Shown here piece after piece: positions 11,744 to 20,949 of a stretch of DNA of 64,000 nucleotides; positions within the stretch are counted from its first letter, which is position 1, and every line of letters starts with the position of its first letter. Location: the NCBI RefSeq assembly GCF_017813395.1, contig NZ_JAGIZB010000017.1, positions 1-64,000 on the forward strand, read 5' to 3'. The notes beneath the pieces were generated by a model. It was not told the origin of the DNA, did not search any database, and worked only from the letters and a program-made list of their open reading frames with translations. Position numbers and translations under genes: made by a program. This DNA comes from Pararoseomonas baculiformis. Its GTDB lineage: Bacteria > Pseudomonadota > Alphaproteobacteria > Acetobacterales > Acetobacteraceae.

Positions 11744-13350
11744 GCGTCCAGGCCTTCGCCGACCTGTTGGAGCGCCTTGTCTTCACGCCCGGCCGCAACG
11801 CCAAGATCGCACTCATCCGCCGCTGGTTCGCCGACCAGCCCGACCCGGACCGCGGCGTTGGCCTCGCGGCACTGACCGGCGAGCTTGCCTTCACCGCCGC
11901 CAAGCCGAGCATCATCCGCGACCTCGTCGCCAGCCGGGTCGATCCGACGCTCCTCGCGCTCTCGCATGACTATGTCGGCGACCTCGCCGAAACGGTCGCC
12001 CTGATCTGGCCCGAATGCCACGGTGTGAACACCCCGCCGCCCTCGCTGTCCGAAGTGGTCGAAGGCCTTGAACTCGCCTCCCGCGCCGAGGTGCCGGCGC
12101 TGATGGAGGGCTGGCTCGATACCCTCGACGCCGGCGGCCGCCTCGCCCTCATCAAGCTGGTCACGGGTGGTTTGCGCGTCGGCGCCTCCGCGCGCCTGGC
12201 GAAGACCGCGCTGGCCGAATGGTCCCGCCAGGAGATCGGCGAGATCGAGGAAGTCTGGCACGCCGTCGTGCCACCCTATCTTCCCCTCTTCCGCTGGCTG
12301 GAAGGCAAGGGCCCGCGCCCCGATGCCGCCGGCGCACCTGTCTTCCGCCCGCTCATGCTCGCCCACCCGCTGGAGGCCGAGGCTGACATCGTCGCCATCG
12401 AGCACGCCCCCGCCGAATGGCGTGCCGAGTGGAAGTGGGACGGCATCCGCGTCCAGCTGACCGGCGCGCCTGGCGGCAGGCGCCTCTGGTCCCGCACGGG
12501 TGAGGACATCTCCGGCGCCTTCCCCGAGATCGCGGACGCCATGGATTTCCACGGCGTGCTGGATGGCGAACTCCTCGTCATCCGCGACGGTGCCGTGGCG
12601 CCCTTCTCCGATCTCCAGCAGCGCCTGAATCGCAAGGTCATCGGCCCCAAGCTGATGCGCGACTATCCCGTCGCCGTCCGCCTCTACGACCTGCTGCTGG
12701 ATGGCGAGGAGGATCTCCGCTCCCTTCCCTTCACCACCCGCCGTGCCCGGCTGGAGGCCTGGTTCGCGCGCCACGCCCCGGCGCGCATGGATGTTTCCGA
12801 ACTCATCCCTTTCGAGAAGCTGGAGCACCTGTCCGCGCTGCGGGACAGCGCGCGCGAGGCCTCGATCGAAGGGCTGATGATCAAGCGCGCCGACAGTGCC
12901 TATGTGCCGGGGCGTGTCAAAGGCCTTTGGTGGAAATGGAAGCGCGCCCCGCTCAGCGTCGATGCCGTGCTGATGTATGCGCAGCGCGGCCATGGCAAGC
13001 GTAGCTCCTACTACAGCGACTACACCTTCGGGCTTTGGCGCACGAACGAGGATGGCACGCGCGAGCTTGTGCCGGTCGGCAAGGCCTATTCCGGCTTCAC
13101 CGACCAGGAACTCATCTTCCTGGACCGCTGGGTGCGAAACCACACCACGGCCCGCTTCGGCCCGGTGCGGGAGGTCGAGAAATCCTTCGTGCTGGAGGTT
13201 ATCTTCGACGCCGCGCAGCTTTCCTCCCGCCATCGCTCCGGCGTTGCCATGCGCTTCCCCCGCATCGCTCGGCTTCGCCAGGACAAGCCCGCCGAAGAGG
13301 CGGACAGGCTCGAGACCCTAATGGCGATGGTGGAGAACAGGCCCGGATGA
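11740..13350 (+). CDS. ATP-dependent DNA ligase (exonuclease-associated type)
   Basis: A 536-residue ligase with an N-terminal DNA-binding domain (about 1-200), an adenylation domain with the nucleophilic lysine in EWKWDGIRVQL (Lys232), and an OB domain. Other motifs are GVLDGELLV, the IEGLMIKRADSAYVPGR segment and WWKWKRAPLSVDAVLMYAQ. It belongs to the bacterial LigB/LigC-like group that acts in DNA repair rather than replication. GTG start, overlapping the exonuclease stop. The downstream gene is convergent. Confidence 0.93.
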   Translation: MSVQAFADLLERLVFTPGRNAKIALIRRWFADQPDPDRGVGLAALTGELAFTAAKPSIIRDLVASRVDPTLLALSHDYVGDLAETVALIWPECHGVNTPPPSLSEVVEGLELASRAEVPALMEGWLDTLDAGGRLALIKLVTGGLRVGASARLAKTALAEWSRQEIGEIEEVWHAVVPPYLPLFRWLEGKGPRPDAAGAPVFRPLMLAHPLEAEADIVAIEHAPAEWRAEWKWDGIRVQLTGAPGGRRLWSRTGEDISGAFPEIADAMDFHGVLDGELLVIRDGAVAPFSDLQQRLNRKVIGPKLMRDYPVAVRLYDLLLDGEEDLRSLPFTTRRARLEAWFARHAPARMDVSELIPFEKLEHLSALRDSAREASIEGLMIKRADSAYVPGRVKGLWWKWKRAPLSVDAVLMYAQRGHGKRSSYYSDYTFGLWRTNEDGTRELVPVGKAYSGFTDQELIFLDRWVRNHTTARFGPVREVEKSFVLEVIFDAAQLSSRHRSGVAMRFPRIARLRQDKPAEEADRLETLMAMVENRPG

Positions 13351-13407
13351 AAGCGGGTGGCGCCTTCCGGGCCGTCTTCGCTAGATGCGGGCGTTCCGCG
13401 CGCTGAG

Positions 13408-14574
13408 CTAGGGCGTCGCGTCCCGCAGCCGCTCCTCCATCGCCGCGATCCCGGCCAGGTCCAGATTCGCGAAGGCGATGCGCAGATGCGCCTCCTCCCC
13501 CGCGAAGGCCGGTCCCGGCAGGCACATCGCCCCGTGCCGGTCCACCAGCGCCTTCACCACCTCCCGCGCGCTGCGCCCCACCAAGGGATGCCGCACATAG
13601 GCGAAATAGGCGCCGCAGGCCTCCAGCCTCCATCCCGGCAGGCGCGAGAAGACGGCGCGCACCGCCTCCACCCGCTCCCCCATCTCCGCACGTTTTCCCG
13701 CGCGCCATTCATCCAGATTCGGCAGCCCCCAGGTCAGCGCCGCCTGCCCCACCCGCCCCGCGCAGATCTGCACGGAATCCACCACCTTCCCGACCTCCGG
13801 CATCGCCGCGGCCGGCGCGCCCAGCGCACCCAGCCGGTAGCCCGGCACTGCGAAGGATTTGGAAAAACTGTAGAGCTGCACGAGGTTTTCCGGCCATTCA
13901 TCCCCGGCCAGCAGGTCATGCGCCCGCGCCTGCCCGGGCGGCAGGAAGTCGCGATAGGTTTCGTCCAGCACCAGCCAAATGCCGCGCTCCCGGCACAGCG
14001 CGTGGAAGCGCGCGATCACCTCGGGCGGGTAGATCGCGCCCGTCGGGTTGTTCGGCGTCACCAGCACGATCGCCCGCACGCGGCCATCGATCAGCGCCGC
14101 CGCATCCTCCACATCCGGCACGAAGCGCTGCTGCGCGCGGCAAGGCAGCGCGCGCGCCTCGATACCGAGCATGTTCAGGGTCATCTGGTGGTTGAAGTAC
14201 CAGGGCGTGGGCAGCATCACCGCATCGCCCCGCTGCGCCAGCGCCATCATCGCGATGAAGAAGGCCATGTTGCAGCCGGCGGTGATCGCCACCTCCGCCG
14301 CATCGCGCCGCCCGCCATAAACGGCCGACAGATGCGCCGCATAGGCCTCGCGCAATGCCGCATCGCCCATGATCGGCCCATAGCCCGCCATGCGCGGATC
14401 CCCTGCCGCCTCCGCCAGCCGCGCTAGCATCCCGGGCGCCGGCGCATGGGCGGGCACCGCCTGGCACAGGTTCAGCAGCGGTCCCGCCGCACCGTCATAG
14501 GCGGCGCCCCAGCCCTGGATCTCCGGGATCGGCGGGCTGCCCGTGTCGAGAAGGAGCGGATTGATCGGCGGCAT
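13408..14574 (-). CDS. Class I/II pyridoxal-phosphate aminotransferase
   Basis: A 388-residue fold-type I aminotransferase. The PLP-binding lysine is in YSFSKSFAVPGYRLG (Lys239). VTPNNPTGAIYPPEVI carries the substrate-contacting Asn-Pro-x-Gly, VLDETYRDF the aspartate that holds the PLP ring nitrogen, and YGPIMGDAALREAY and ITAGCNMAFF are typical N-terminal motifs. The C-terminal YVRHPLVG contains a plausible carboxylate-binding arginine neighbourhood. The substrate is unknown. The next gene on the same strand, an FMN hydroxy-acid oxidase, is about 105 bases upstream, so co-transcription is possible. Confidence 0.9.
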   Translation of the reverse strand: MPPINPLLLDTGSPPIPEIQGWGAAYDGAAGPLLNLCQAVPAHAPAPGMLARLAEAAGDPRMAGYGPIMGDAALREAYAAHLSAVYGGRRDAAEVAITAGCNMAFFIAMMALAQRGDAVMLPTPWYFNHQMTLNMLGIEARALPCRAQQRFVPDVEDAAALIDGRVRAIVLVTPNNPTGAIYPPEVIARFHALCRERGIWLVLDETYRDFLPPGQARAHDLLAGDEWPENLVQLYSFSKSFAVPGYRLGALGAPAAAMPEVGKVVDSVQICAGRVGQAALTWGLPNLDEWRAGKRAEMGERVEAVRAVFSRLPGWRLEACGAYFAYVRHPLVGRSAREVVKALVDRHGAMCLPGPAFAGEEAHLRIAFANLDLAGIAAMEERLRDATP

Positions 14575-14679
14575 CGGCGGGTCCTGCTGGGCGCGGCATC
14601 ACGCGTCCTGCCGCCCGGCCGCAGCCTTGTCCAGCCGCAGGAGGGCGCGGGATGGCCAGGCCAGCGGCGCCGGCGGGCC

Positions 14680-15771
14680 CTAGCCGCGCCGCCAGATCAC
14701 CTCTTCCCCGATCGCCTCCAGCGTCGGGCACCCTGTCTGCACCATCGCCACTTCCAGTTCGGTCCGCAGCAGCTTCAGCACATGCGCCACACCCATGGCG
14801 CCGGCCACAGTGAGGCCGTGCAGCACTGGCCGCCCCACCAGCACGGCCTTCGCACCCAGCGCCAGTGCCTTCAGCACATCCGTCCCGCGCCGGATGCCGC
14901 CATCCAGCAGCACCGGCACCCGCCCCGCCACCTCCCGCGCGATGGCGGGCAGCACCTCGATCGTGGCCGGCTGGGTGTCCAGCACCCGCCCCCCATGGTT
15001 GGAAACCACGATGCCATCCACCCCCGCGGCCACTGCCCGCGCGGCATCGCCGGATGTCATGATCCCCTTCAGCAGCACGGGAAGACGCGTTGCCCCGCGC
15101 AGCGCCGCGATATCGTCCCAGCTGGCCGCCCTGGCCACGGCGCCGAAGATATCGCTCTCCCCGGCGACCGGAACCGGTGGGCGGGCGCCGCGCAGGTTCA
15201 CCGCCTCCACCCCCGGCGGAAGCTGGAAACCGGCCCGCTGCTCCCGGTTCCGCAGGCTTACCGGCGCATCCACCGTCACCACCAGCGCCGCATAGCCCGC
15301 CGCCTCCGCCCGCCGTGCCAGGGCAAGGGTGAAGTCGCGATCCGGCTGGACATAGAGCTGGAACCAGGGCGCCTGCCGGGCCTGCGCCGCCACTGCCTCC
15401 AGTGGCAGGCTCGCCTGCGCGCTGACCACCATGCCGGACCGCGTGGCCGAGGCGCCGAGCATGGTCGCCACCTCGCCATCCTGGTGCAGCAGGCGGTGGA
15501 AGGCCGTGGGCGCCACCATCACGGGGTGCTCGAAATCCTGCCCCAGCAGCCGCAGCCTGGTATGGGCGCCGCCCATCGGCACCAGCACGCGGGAGTTCAG
15601 CCGCAGCCGCTCGAACGCGGCCCGGTTCTCCCGTTGCGTCAGCTCATCCCCCGCCCCGCCGCCCACATAGGCCCAGGCATTCTCCCCCATGCGCTCGCGC
15701 GCGGGCTGCTCGTAATCCGGCACGCAGACGATGCCGGCCGGGATGGGATCGAAACCGGGGGATGCGGACAT
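14680..15771 (-). CDS. FMN-dependent alpha-hydroxy-acid oxidase/dehydrogenase
   Basis: A 363-residue (beta/alpha)8 flavoprotein of the lactate dehydrogenase/glycolate oxidase family. Active-site residues include the catalytic histidine in VVSNHGGRVLD (His259), the FMN phosphate loop VLLDGGIRRGTDVLKALALG, the lysine in LLKGIMTSGDA, and the N-terminal AYVGGGAGDE with WFQLYVQPD. It oxidises a small 2-hydroxy acid to the 2-oxo acid; which one cannot be told. It lacks the inserted membrane-anchoring loop of LldD as far as I can see, so a soluble enzyme is likely. Confidence 0.9.
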   Translation of the reverse strand: MSASPGFDPIPAGIVCVPDYEQPARERMGENAWAYVGGGAGDELTQRENRAAFERLRLNSRVLVPMGGAHTRLRLLGQDFEHPVMVAPTAFHRLLHQDGEVATMLGASATRSGMVVSAQASLPLEAVAAQARQAPWFQLYVQPDRDFTLALARRAEAAGYAALVVTVDAPVSLRNREQRAGFQLPPGVEAVNLRGARPPVPVAGESDIFGAVARAASWDDIAALRGATRLPVLLKGIMTSGDAARAVAAGVDGIVVSNHGGRVLDTQPATIEVLPAIAREVAGRVPVLLDGGIRRGTDVLKALALGAKAVLVGRPVLHGLTVAGAMGVAHVLKLLRTELEVAMVQTGCPTLEAIGEEVIWRRG

Positions 15772-15823
15772 GCGCCCGGATTAGGCCGGAACCCTGGCCG
15801 CGCAAACAGGCCGCCCGTGCCCC

Positions 15824-15855
15824 TTGACCTTCCCATGATGGGAATCCCCATCTGA
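15824..15855 (+). promoter_or_regulatory. CueR/HmrR-type copper promoter upstream of copA
   Basis: A TTGACC -35 element (15824-15829) is followed at once by an interrupted palindrome TTCCCAT-G-ATGGGAA (15830-15844) lying in the long spacer, then a weak -10 near 15849-15855. This is the arrangement of MerR-family copper promoters, in which the regulator untwists an over-long spacer. The copA ATG is at 15878, with AAGGAG just before it. Confidence 0.75.
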
Positions 15856-15877
15856 CCGGCAGCGAAGGAGACCGGCC

Positions 15878-18364
15878 ATGTCCGCTGCCACCGCCACTCG
15901 CCTCTCCCTGCCTGTCGAGGGCATGCATTGCGCCGGCTGCGCCGGGAAGGTGGAGCGCGCCCTTGCCGCCCTGCCGAATGTCACGGCCGCCGCCGTGAAC
16001 CTTGCCACGCGCCGCGCGACGGTGGAGGGCGAGGCCCTGAATCCCACCGCCCTGCGGGACGCCATCGCCCGGGCCGGCTTCGCCTCCCCCACCGAAACCA
16101 CCGAGCTGGCGGTGGAGGGCATGAACTGCGCCGCCTGCACCGGCCGGGTGGAGCGTGCCCTCGCCGCCCTGCCCGGCGTGGAGGAAGCGGTGGTGAACCT
16201 CGCCACCCGCCGCGCCACCATCCGCCACGCCCCCGGCACCCCCGACCGCCAGGCGATCGAGGAGGCCATCCGCGCCGCCGGCTACCAACCCGCCCCCGAG
16301 GCGGCGCCCGAGCCCGCGCCGCGGGACCATGCCGGCGCCGCCGCGTCCGATCCGGCGCATGCCCGCCACGCCGCGCCCCCGGAGGCGGGAGAGGAAGCGG
16401 GCCTGCGCCGCGACACCCTGCTTGCCCTCGCCCTCGCCGCCCCGCTCTTTCTCATCGAAATGGGCGGCCATCTCCTGCCCGCCCTGCACCACGCCACCGC
16501 CGGAACCACCTGGAACTTGGTCCAGCTCGCCCTGGCCACTGCCGTCATCCTGGGGCCCGGCCGCCGCTTCCACGCCATCGGCTGGCCCGCGCTCTTCCGC
16601 GGCGCACCGGAGATGAACAGCCTCGTCGCCCTCGGCACCGCCGCCGCCTGGGCCTATTCCGCCGCCGTCACCCTTGCCCCCGGCCTCGTGCCGGAGGAAC
16701 AGCGCCATGTGTATTTCGAGGCGGCGGCCGTCATCACCGCCCTCGTCCTGCTCGGCCGCTGGCTTGAAGCGCGCTCGCGCGGCCGCGCCTCGGCCGCCAT
16801 CCGCCGCCTGCTGGACCTCCAGCCTGCCACGGCCCGGGTGGAGCGCGACGGGGTGGAGCAGGAGATCCCCGCCACCCGCCTCCGCGCCGGCGACATCCTC
16901 CGCCTCCGCCCCGGCGAGCGCATCCCGACCGATGCGGAGATCATCGAGGGCGAGAGCCATCTCGATGAATCCATGGTCACCGGCGAATCCCTGCCCGTGC
17001 ATCGCGGCCCCGGGGAGAGGGTCATCGGCGGCACGGTGAACGGCCCGGGCGCGCTGCGGCTGCGCGCCACCGCCGTCGGCTCGGCCACCGTCCTCGCGCG
17101 CATCACCCGGCTGGTGGAGGAAGCCCAGGGCGGCAAGCTCCCGATCCAGGCGCTGGCCGACAAGGTCACACGGTACTTCGTTCCCGCCGTCATGGCGGTG
17201 GCCGCCCTCACCTTCGCCGGCTGGCTCCTGGCGGGCGGCGGGATCGCGCATGCCCTGGTGGCGGCCGTCGCCGTGCTCATCATCGCCTGCCCCTGCGCTA
17301 TGGGCCTCGCCACCCCCGTCGCGGTGATGGTGGGCACGGGCCGTGGCGCCGAGCTCGGTGTCCTCTTCCGCCGTGGTGCCGCCCTTCAGGCCCTGCAGGA
17401 TGTCTCCACCATCGCCATGGACAAGACCGGCACGCTGACGGAAGGCCGCCCGGCGCTGACCGACCTCATCCCCGCGCCGGGATTCGATGAGGCCAGCCTT
17501 CTCCCCCTCATCGCCGCCGCGGAATCCGCCAGCGAGCATCCGGTGGCCGAAGCCATCCGCGCCGCCGCCAGGGACCGCGACCTCCCTATCCCCCGTGCCA
17601 TGGCGACCCAGGCCATCCCTGGCATGGGGCTGCGCGCGGGGGTCGAGGGCCGGCGGGTGGAAGTCGGCGCGGACCGCTTCATGGAATCCCTGGGGATCGA
17701 TATCGCGCCCTTCGCCGAACGGGCCGCGCGCCTCGGCGATGCCGACCGCAGCCCGATCTACGCCGCAATTGACGGCCGTCTCGCGGCCATCCTCGCCGTG
17801 GCCGATCCCATCCGCCCCAGCACCGCGCCCGCCCTCCAGGCCCTGCGCGGCATGGGCCTCGACCTCGCCATGGTCAGCGGTGACAACCGCCGCACCGCCA
17901 CCGCCATCGCCCGCCAGCTCGGCATCGGGAAGCTGGAAGCCGAGGTGCTGCCCGAGGGCAAGGTGGAGGCCATCCGCCAGCTGCGCGGCGCCGGGAAGCT
18001 CGCCTTCGTCGGCGACGGCATCAACGACGCCCCGGCGCTTGCCGCCGCCGATACCGGCATCGCCATCGGCACGGGCACGGATGTCGCGATCGAAAGCGCC
18101 GATGTGGTGCTGATGTCGGGCGATCCCCGCGGCATCCCCACCGCCATCGCCCTCAGCCGCGCCACGCTGCGCAACATCCGCCAGAACCTCTTCTGGGCCT
18201 TCGCCTACAATGTCGTGCTCATCCCCGTCGCCATCGCCGGCCTGCTCTCCCCGGTGCTCGCGGCGGCCGCCATGGGGCTGTCCAGCGTCTTCGTCGTCGG
18301 CAATGCGCTGCGCCTGCGCCGCTTCCGCGCGCCGGAGATGGCCGCCACGGAGAAGCCGGCATGA
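15878..18364 (+). CDS. copA: Copper-exporting P1B-type ATPase
   Basis: An 828-residue inner-membrane pump that exports Cu(I) from the cytoplasm. Two N-terminal heavy-metal domains carry GMHCAGC (Cys18/21) and GMNCAAC (Cys84/87), joined to the membrane part by an Ala/Pro/His-rich linker. The transmembrane metal site is CPC (471-473) in IIACPCAMGLATPV. P-type ATPase motifs are TGES, the phosphorylated aspartate in DKTGTLTEG (Asp515), SEHPVAEAI, and GDGINDAPALAAAD. The C-terminal helix YNVVLIPVAIAGLL is typical of CopA. A CueR-type operator lies upstream and the regulator gene overlaps the 3' end by ATGA. Confidence 0.96.
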   Translation: MSAATATRLSLPVEGMHCAGCAGKVERALAALPNVTAAAVNLATRRATVEGEALNPTALRDAIARAGFASPTETTELAVEGMNCAACTGRVERALAALPGVEEAVVNLATRRATIRHAPGTPDRQAIEEAIRAAGYQPAPEAAPEPAPRDHAGAAASDPAHARHAAPPEAGEEAGLRRDTLLALALAAPLFLIEMGGHLLPALHHATAGTTWNLVQLALATAVILGPGRRFHAIGWPALFRGAPEMNSLVALGTAAAWAYSAAVTLAPGLVPEEQRHVYFEAAAVITALVLLGRWLEARSRGRASAAIRRLLDLQPATARVERDGVEQEIPATRLRAGDILRLRPGERIPTDAEIIEGESHLDESMVTGESLPVHRGPGERVIGGTVNGPGALRLRATAVGSATVLARITRLVEEAQGGKLPIQALADKVTRYFVPAVMAVAALTFAGWLLAGGGIAHALVAAVAVLIIACPCAMGLATPVAVMVGTGRGAELGVLFRRGAALQALQDVSTIAMDKTGTLTEGRPALTDLIPAPGFDEASLLPLIAAAESASEHPVAEAIRAAARDRDLPIPRAMATQAIPGMGLRAGVEGRRVEVGADRFMESLGIDIAPFAERAARLGDADRSPIYAAIDGRLAAILAVADPIRPSTAPALQALRGMGLDLAMVSGDNRRTATAIARQLGIGKLEAEVLPEGKVEAIRQLRGAGKLAFVGDGINDAPALAAADTGIAIGTGTDVAIESADVVLMSGDPRGIPTAIALSRATLRNIRQNLFWAFAYNVVLIPVAIAGLLSPVLAAAAMGLSSVFVVGNALRLRRFRAPEMAATEKPA

Positions 18365-18783
18365 GGATCGGCGAAGCCGCCCAGGCCTCCGGCGTCTCGG
18401 CGAAGATGATCCGCCACTACGAGGCCATCGGCCTTCTTCCGGCCGCCGCGCGGTCCGAGTCGAATTACCGCGACTACACCGAGGCGGAGATCCACACCCT
18501 CCGCTTCATCCGCCGCGCCCGCGACCTCGGCTTCGCCCTGCACGAGATCGCCAGCCTCCTGGCTCTCTGGGGAGACCGCCAGCGCGCGAGCGCCGAGGTG
18601 AAGCGGCTGGCCCTGGCCCATGTCGAGGCGCTGGAGGCGAAGGCGCGCGACCTTTCCGCCATGGCGGCCACGCTGCGCCACCTCGCGGCCCATTGCCACG
18701 GCGATGCCCGGCCGGACTGCCCGATCCTCGATGAGCTGGCGGGCCCCGGCGAAGCCCCCGGCGCAGGGCGAAACAGCTTGTAA
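18361..18783 (+). CDS. cueR: Copper-responsive MerR-family regulator CueR/HmrR
   Basis: A 140-residue MerR protein. The N-terminal winged helix (MRIGEAAQASGVSAKMIRHY, EAIGLLPAA) is followed by a dimerisation helix and the Cu(I)-binding loop with Cys112 and Cys120 in HCHGDARPDCPIL. These are the same two positions and spacing as in Escherichia coli CueR, with the Ser/Ala-type pocket position expected for monovalent metals. It should bind the palindrome at 15830-15844 and activate copA, and through co-transcription itself. The start overlaps the copA stop. Confidence 0.93.
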   Translation: MRIGEAAQASGVSAKMIRHYEAIGLLPAAARSESNYRDYTEAEIHTLRFIRRARDLGFALHEIASLLALWGDRQRASAEVKRLALAHVEALEAKARDLSAMAATLRHLAAHCHGDARPDCPILDELAGPGEAPGAGRNSL

Positions 18784-18784
18784 T

Positions 18785-18812
18785 GGCCCTTCGCCCGGGT
18801 TTGTGAAGGGCC
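18785..18812 (+). terminator. Hairpin after cueR
   Basis: GGCCCTTC (18785-18792) pairs with GAAGGGCC (18805-18812) across a 12-base loop just after the cueR stop. There is no T-run, so intrinsic termination is uncertain. Confidence 0.35.
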
Positions 18813-18953
18813 GACCGCTTGAGACGGGCGGAGGATGCTGAGACACCACGGGACGGGCTGCAGAGTACCGGCCGCGCAGGCCGGTGCCGCCCGCATCACA
18901 GCTGACCGGATCCTCGGAATGCCACGCGCGCGAACGGACGAACGCCCAGCAGC

Positions 18954-20927
18954 ATGAACGGATCCAAGGAGCTCTCCCGCACCGCCCCCGCCAGGCAGAC
19001 CATCTCCCCGGCGGCGGCCGCCGAACTTCTGGTCCAGGCCGCCGTGGACTACGCCATCTACATGCTCGACGCCGAGGGCCATGTCGTCAGCTGGAATCCC
19101 GGCGCCGAGCGCATCAAGGGCTACGCGGCCGAGGAGATCATCGGCTCCCATTTCTCCTGCTTCTACACCGCCGAGGACCGCGAGGCCGGCATCCCCGCCC
19201 AGGCCCTCCGCAGCGCGAGAGAGGCCGGCCGCTTCACCGCCGAGGCCTGGCGCCTGCGCAAGGACGGCACCCGGTTCTGGGCGATGGTGGTGATCGATCC
19301 CATCCGCCAGAACGGCAAGCTCATCGGCTTCGCGAAGATCACCCGCGACATGACCGAGCAGCGCATGATGCAGCTGGCCGCCATGGAGAGCGAGCGGCGC
19401 TTCCGCCTGCTCGTGCAGGGGGTGGTGGACTACGCCATCTTCATGCTCAGCCCCGAGGGCTATGTCACCAACTGGAACGCGGGCGCGGAGCGCATCAAGG
19501 GCTATTCCGCCGGCGAGATCACCGGCCAGCATTTCTCCCGCTTCTACACGCCCGAGGACGTGGCCACGCGCCTGCCCTGGCGCGCCCTGGAAACGGCGCG
19601 CAGGGATGGCCGCTACGAGGCCGAGGGATGGCGGCTGCGCAAGGACGGCGCCCGCTTCTGGGCCAGCGTCGTCATCGATGCCGTCCGCGACGAGGCGGGC
19701 AGCATCATCGGCTTCGCCAAGGTCACGCGCGACCTGACCGAGCGGCGCGAGGCGCAGCTCAAGCTTGAAGAAGCCCGCCAGCAGCTCTTCCAGGCGCAGA
19801 AGATGGAGGCGCTGGGCCACCTTACCGGCGGCCTGGCGCATGACTTCAACAATCTCCTCACCGGCATGCTCGGCAGCCTGGAGATGATGCGCACCCGCAT
19901 CGCCCAGGGCCGCCTCAAGGATCTCGACCGCTACCTCTCCGCCGCCAATGGCGCCGCCAGCCGCGCCGCCGCGCTTACCCACCGGCTCCTCGCCTTCGCG
20001 CGCCGGCAGACGCTGGACCCCAAGCCCACCGATGCGAACCGCCTTGTCACGGACATGGAGGATCTCATCCGGCGCACGGTCGGCCCGGCGGTTGTGATCG
20101 AAACCAAGCTGGAGCCCCGGCCCTGGACGGTGCTCTGCGATCCCAACCAGCTCGAAAGCGCGATCCTCAACCTCTGCATCAATGCGCGCGACGCCATGCC
20201 GGATGGCGGCCGCATCACCATCGAGACTCGCCACGAGGCCATTACCGAAGCCCCGGCATCGGCGCCCGATCTCCGGCCCGGCGACTACTTGGGCATCCTC
20301 ATCACCGACACCGGCACCGGCATGCGGCCCGAGGTGCTGGAGCGCGCCTTCGACCCGTTCTTCACCACCAAGCCGATTGGCCAGGGAACCGGCCTCGGCC
20401 TCTCGATGGTCTATGGCTTTGCCCGGCAGTCCGGCGGCACGGTCCGGATCCGATCCACGCCGGGCGAGGGCGCCACGATCCATCTCAGCCTTCCCCGCCA
20501 CAGCGGCCCGGCCGAGGCCGAGGAAGACCCGCGCCCCTCCCCGGGCGCCAGCCATGCCGGCGCGGGGGAGACGGTCCTCGTGGTCGATGACGAGGGGACG
20601 ATCCGCATGCTCCTGACCGAGCTGCTGCAGGAGATGGGCTACACCACCGTCGAGGCCGCCGACGGTCCCTCTGGCCTGCGCATCCTGCAATCGGACATCC
20701 GGGTCGATTTGCTCATCACCGATGTCGGCCTGCCCGGCAGCATGAACGGGCGCCAGCTCGCCGATGCCGCCCGCCAGACCCGCCCGGAGATGAAGGTTCT
20801 CTTCATCACCGGCTATGCGGAGACGGCCACCCTCGGCGAGGGGCGGATGGAGCCGGGCATGCACCTGCTCACCAAGCCCTTCGCCATGGAGGCCGTCGCC
20901 GAGAGGCTCCGCACCATCCTGGCCTGA
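18954..20927 (+). CDS. Hybrid sensor histidine kinase with two PAS domains and receiver
   Basis: A 657-residue cytoplasmic signalling protein without membrane segments. Two PAS domains (about residues 22-140 and 147-265) are close copies of each other, sharing VDYAI, WNxGAERIKGY, ITG/IIG, RLRKDG and IGFAK. HisKA follows with the phospho-accepting His296 in GGLAHDFNNLL, then an HATPase domain with NLCINARDAMPDGG, DTGTGM and GTGLGLSMVYGFARQSGG. The C-terminal receiver has VLVVDDEG, the phosphorylatable Asp590 in LLITDVGLPG, and the conserved lysine in LTKPFAMEAV. No response regulator or output gene adjoins, so its partner is unknown. The PAS domains suggest a heme, flavin or small-ligand cue. 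Confidence 0.93.
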   Translation: MNGSKELSRTAPARQTISPAAAAELLVQAAVDYAIYMLDAEGHVVSWNPGAERIKGYAAEEIIGSHFSCFYTAEDREAGIPAQALRSAREAGRFTAEAWRLRKDGTRFWAMVVIDPIRQNGKLIGFAKITRDMTEQRMMQLAAMESERRFRLLVQGVVDYAIFMLSPEGYVTNWNAGAERIKGYSAGEITGQHFSRFYTPEDVATRLPWRALETARRDGRYEAEGWRLRKDGARFWASVVIDAVRDEAGSIIGFAKVTRDLTERREAQLKLEEARQQLFQAQKMEALGHLTGGLAHDFNNLLTGMLGSLEMMRTRIAQGRLKDLDRYLSAANGAASRAAALTHRLLAFARRQTLDPKPTDANRLVTDMEDLIRRTVGPAVVIETKLEPRPWTVLCDPNQLESAILNLCINARDAMPDGGRITIETRHEAITEAPASAPDLRPGDYLGILITDTGTGMRPEVLERAFDPFFTTKPIGQGTGLGLSMVYGFARQSGGTVRIRSTPGEGATIHLSLPRHSGPAEAEEDPRPSPGASHAGAGETVLVVDDEGTIRMLLTELLQEMGYTTVEAADGPSGLRILQSDIRVDLLITDVGLPGSMNGRQLADAARQTRPEMKVLFITGYAETATLGEGRMEPGMHLLTKPFAMEAVAERLRTILA

Positions 20928-20949
20928 CCGGCGGACAACGACCGGCCCG

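Noticed and set aside
11209-13233. Very long minus-strand open frame opposite the DNA ligase
   Set aside because: It is antisense to a well-supported ligase gene and shows no motif. Long antisense frames are expected at this GC content.
15644-17539. Long minus-strand open frame opposite copA
   Set aside because: Gly/Arg-rich shadow of copA and the oxidase; no domain.
18474-20864. 796-residue minus-strand open frame opposite the histidine kinase
   Set aside because: Composition and lack of motifs mark it as a shadow; the kinase on the other strand has complete domains.
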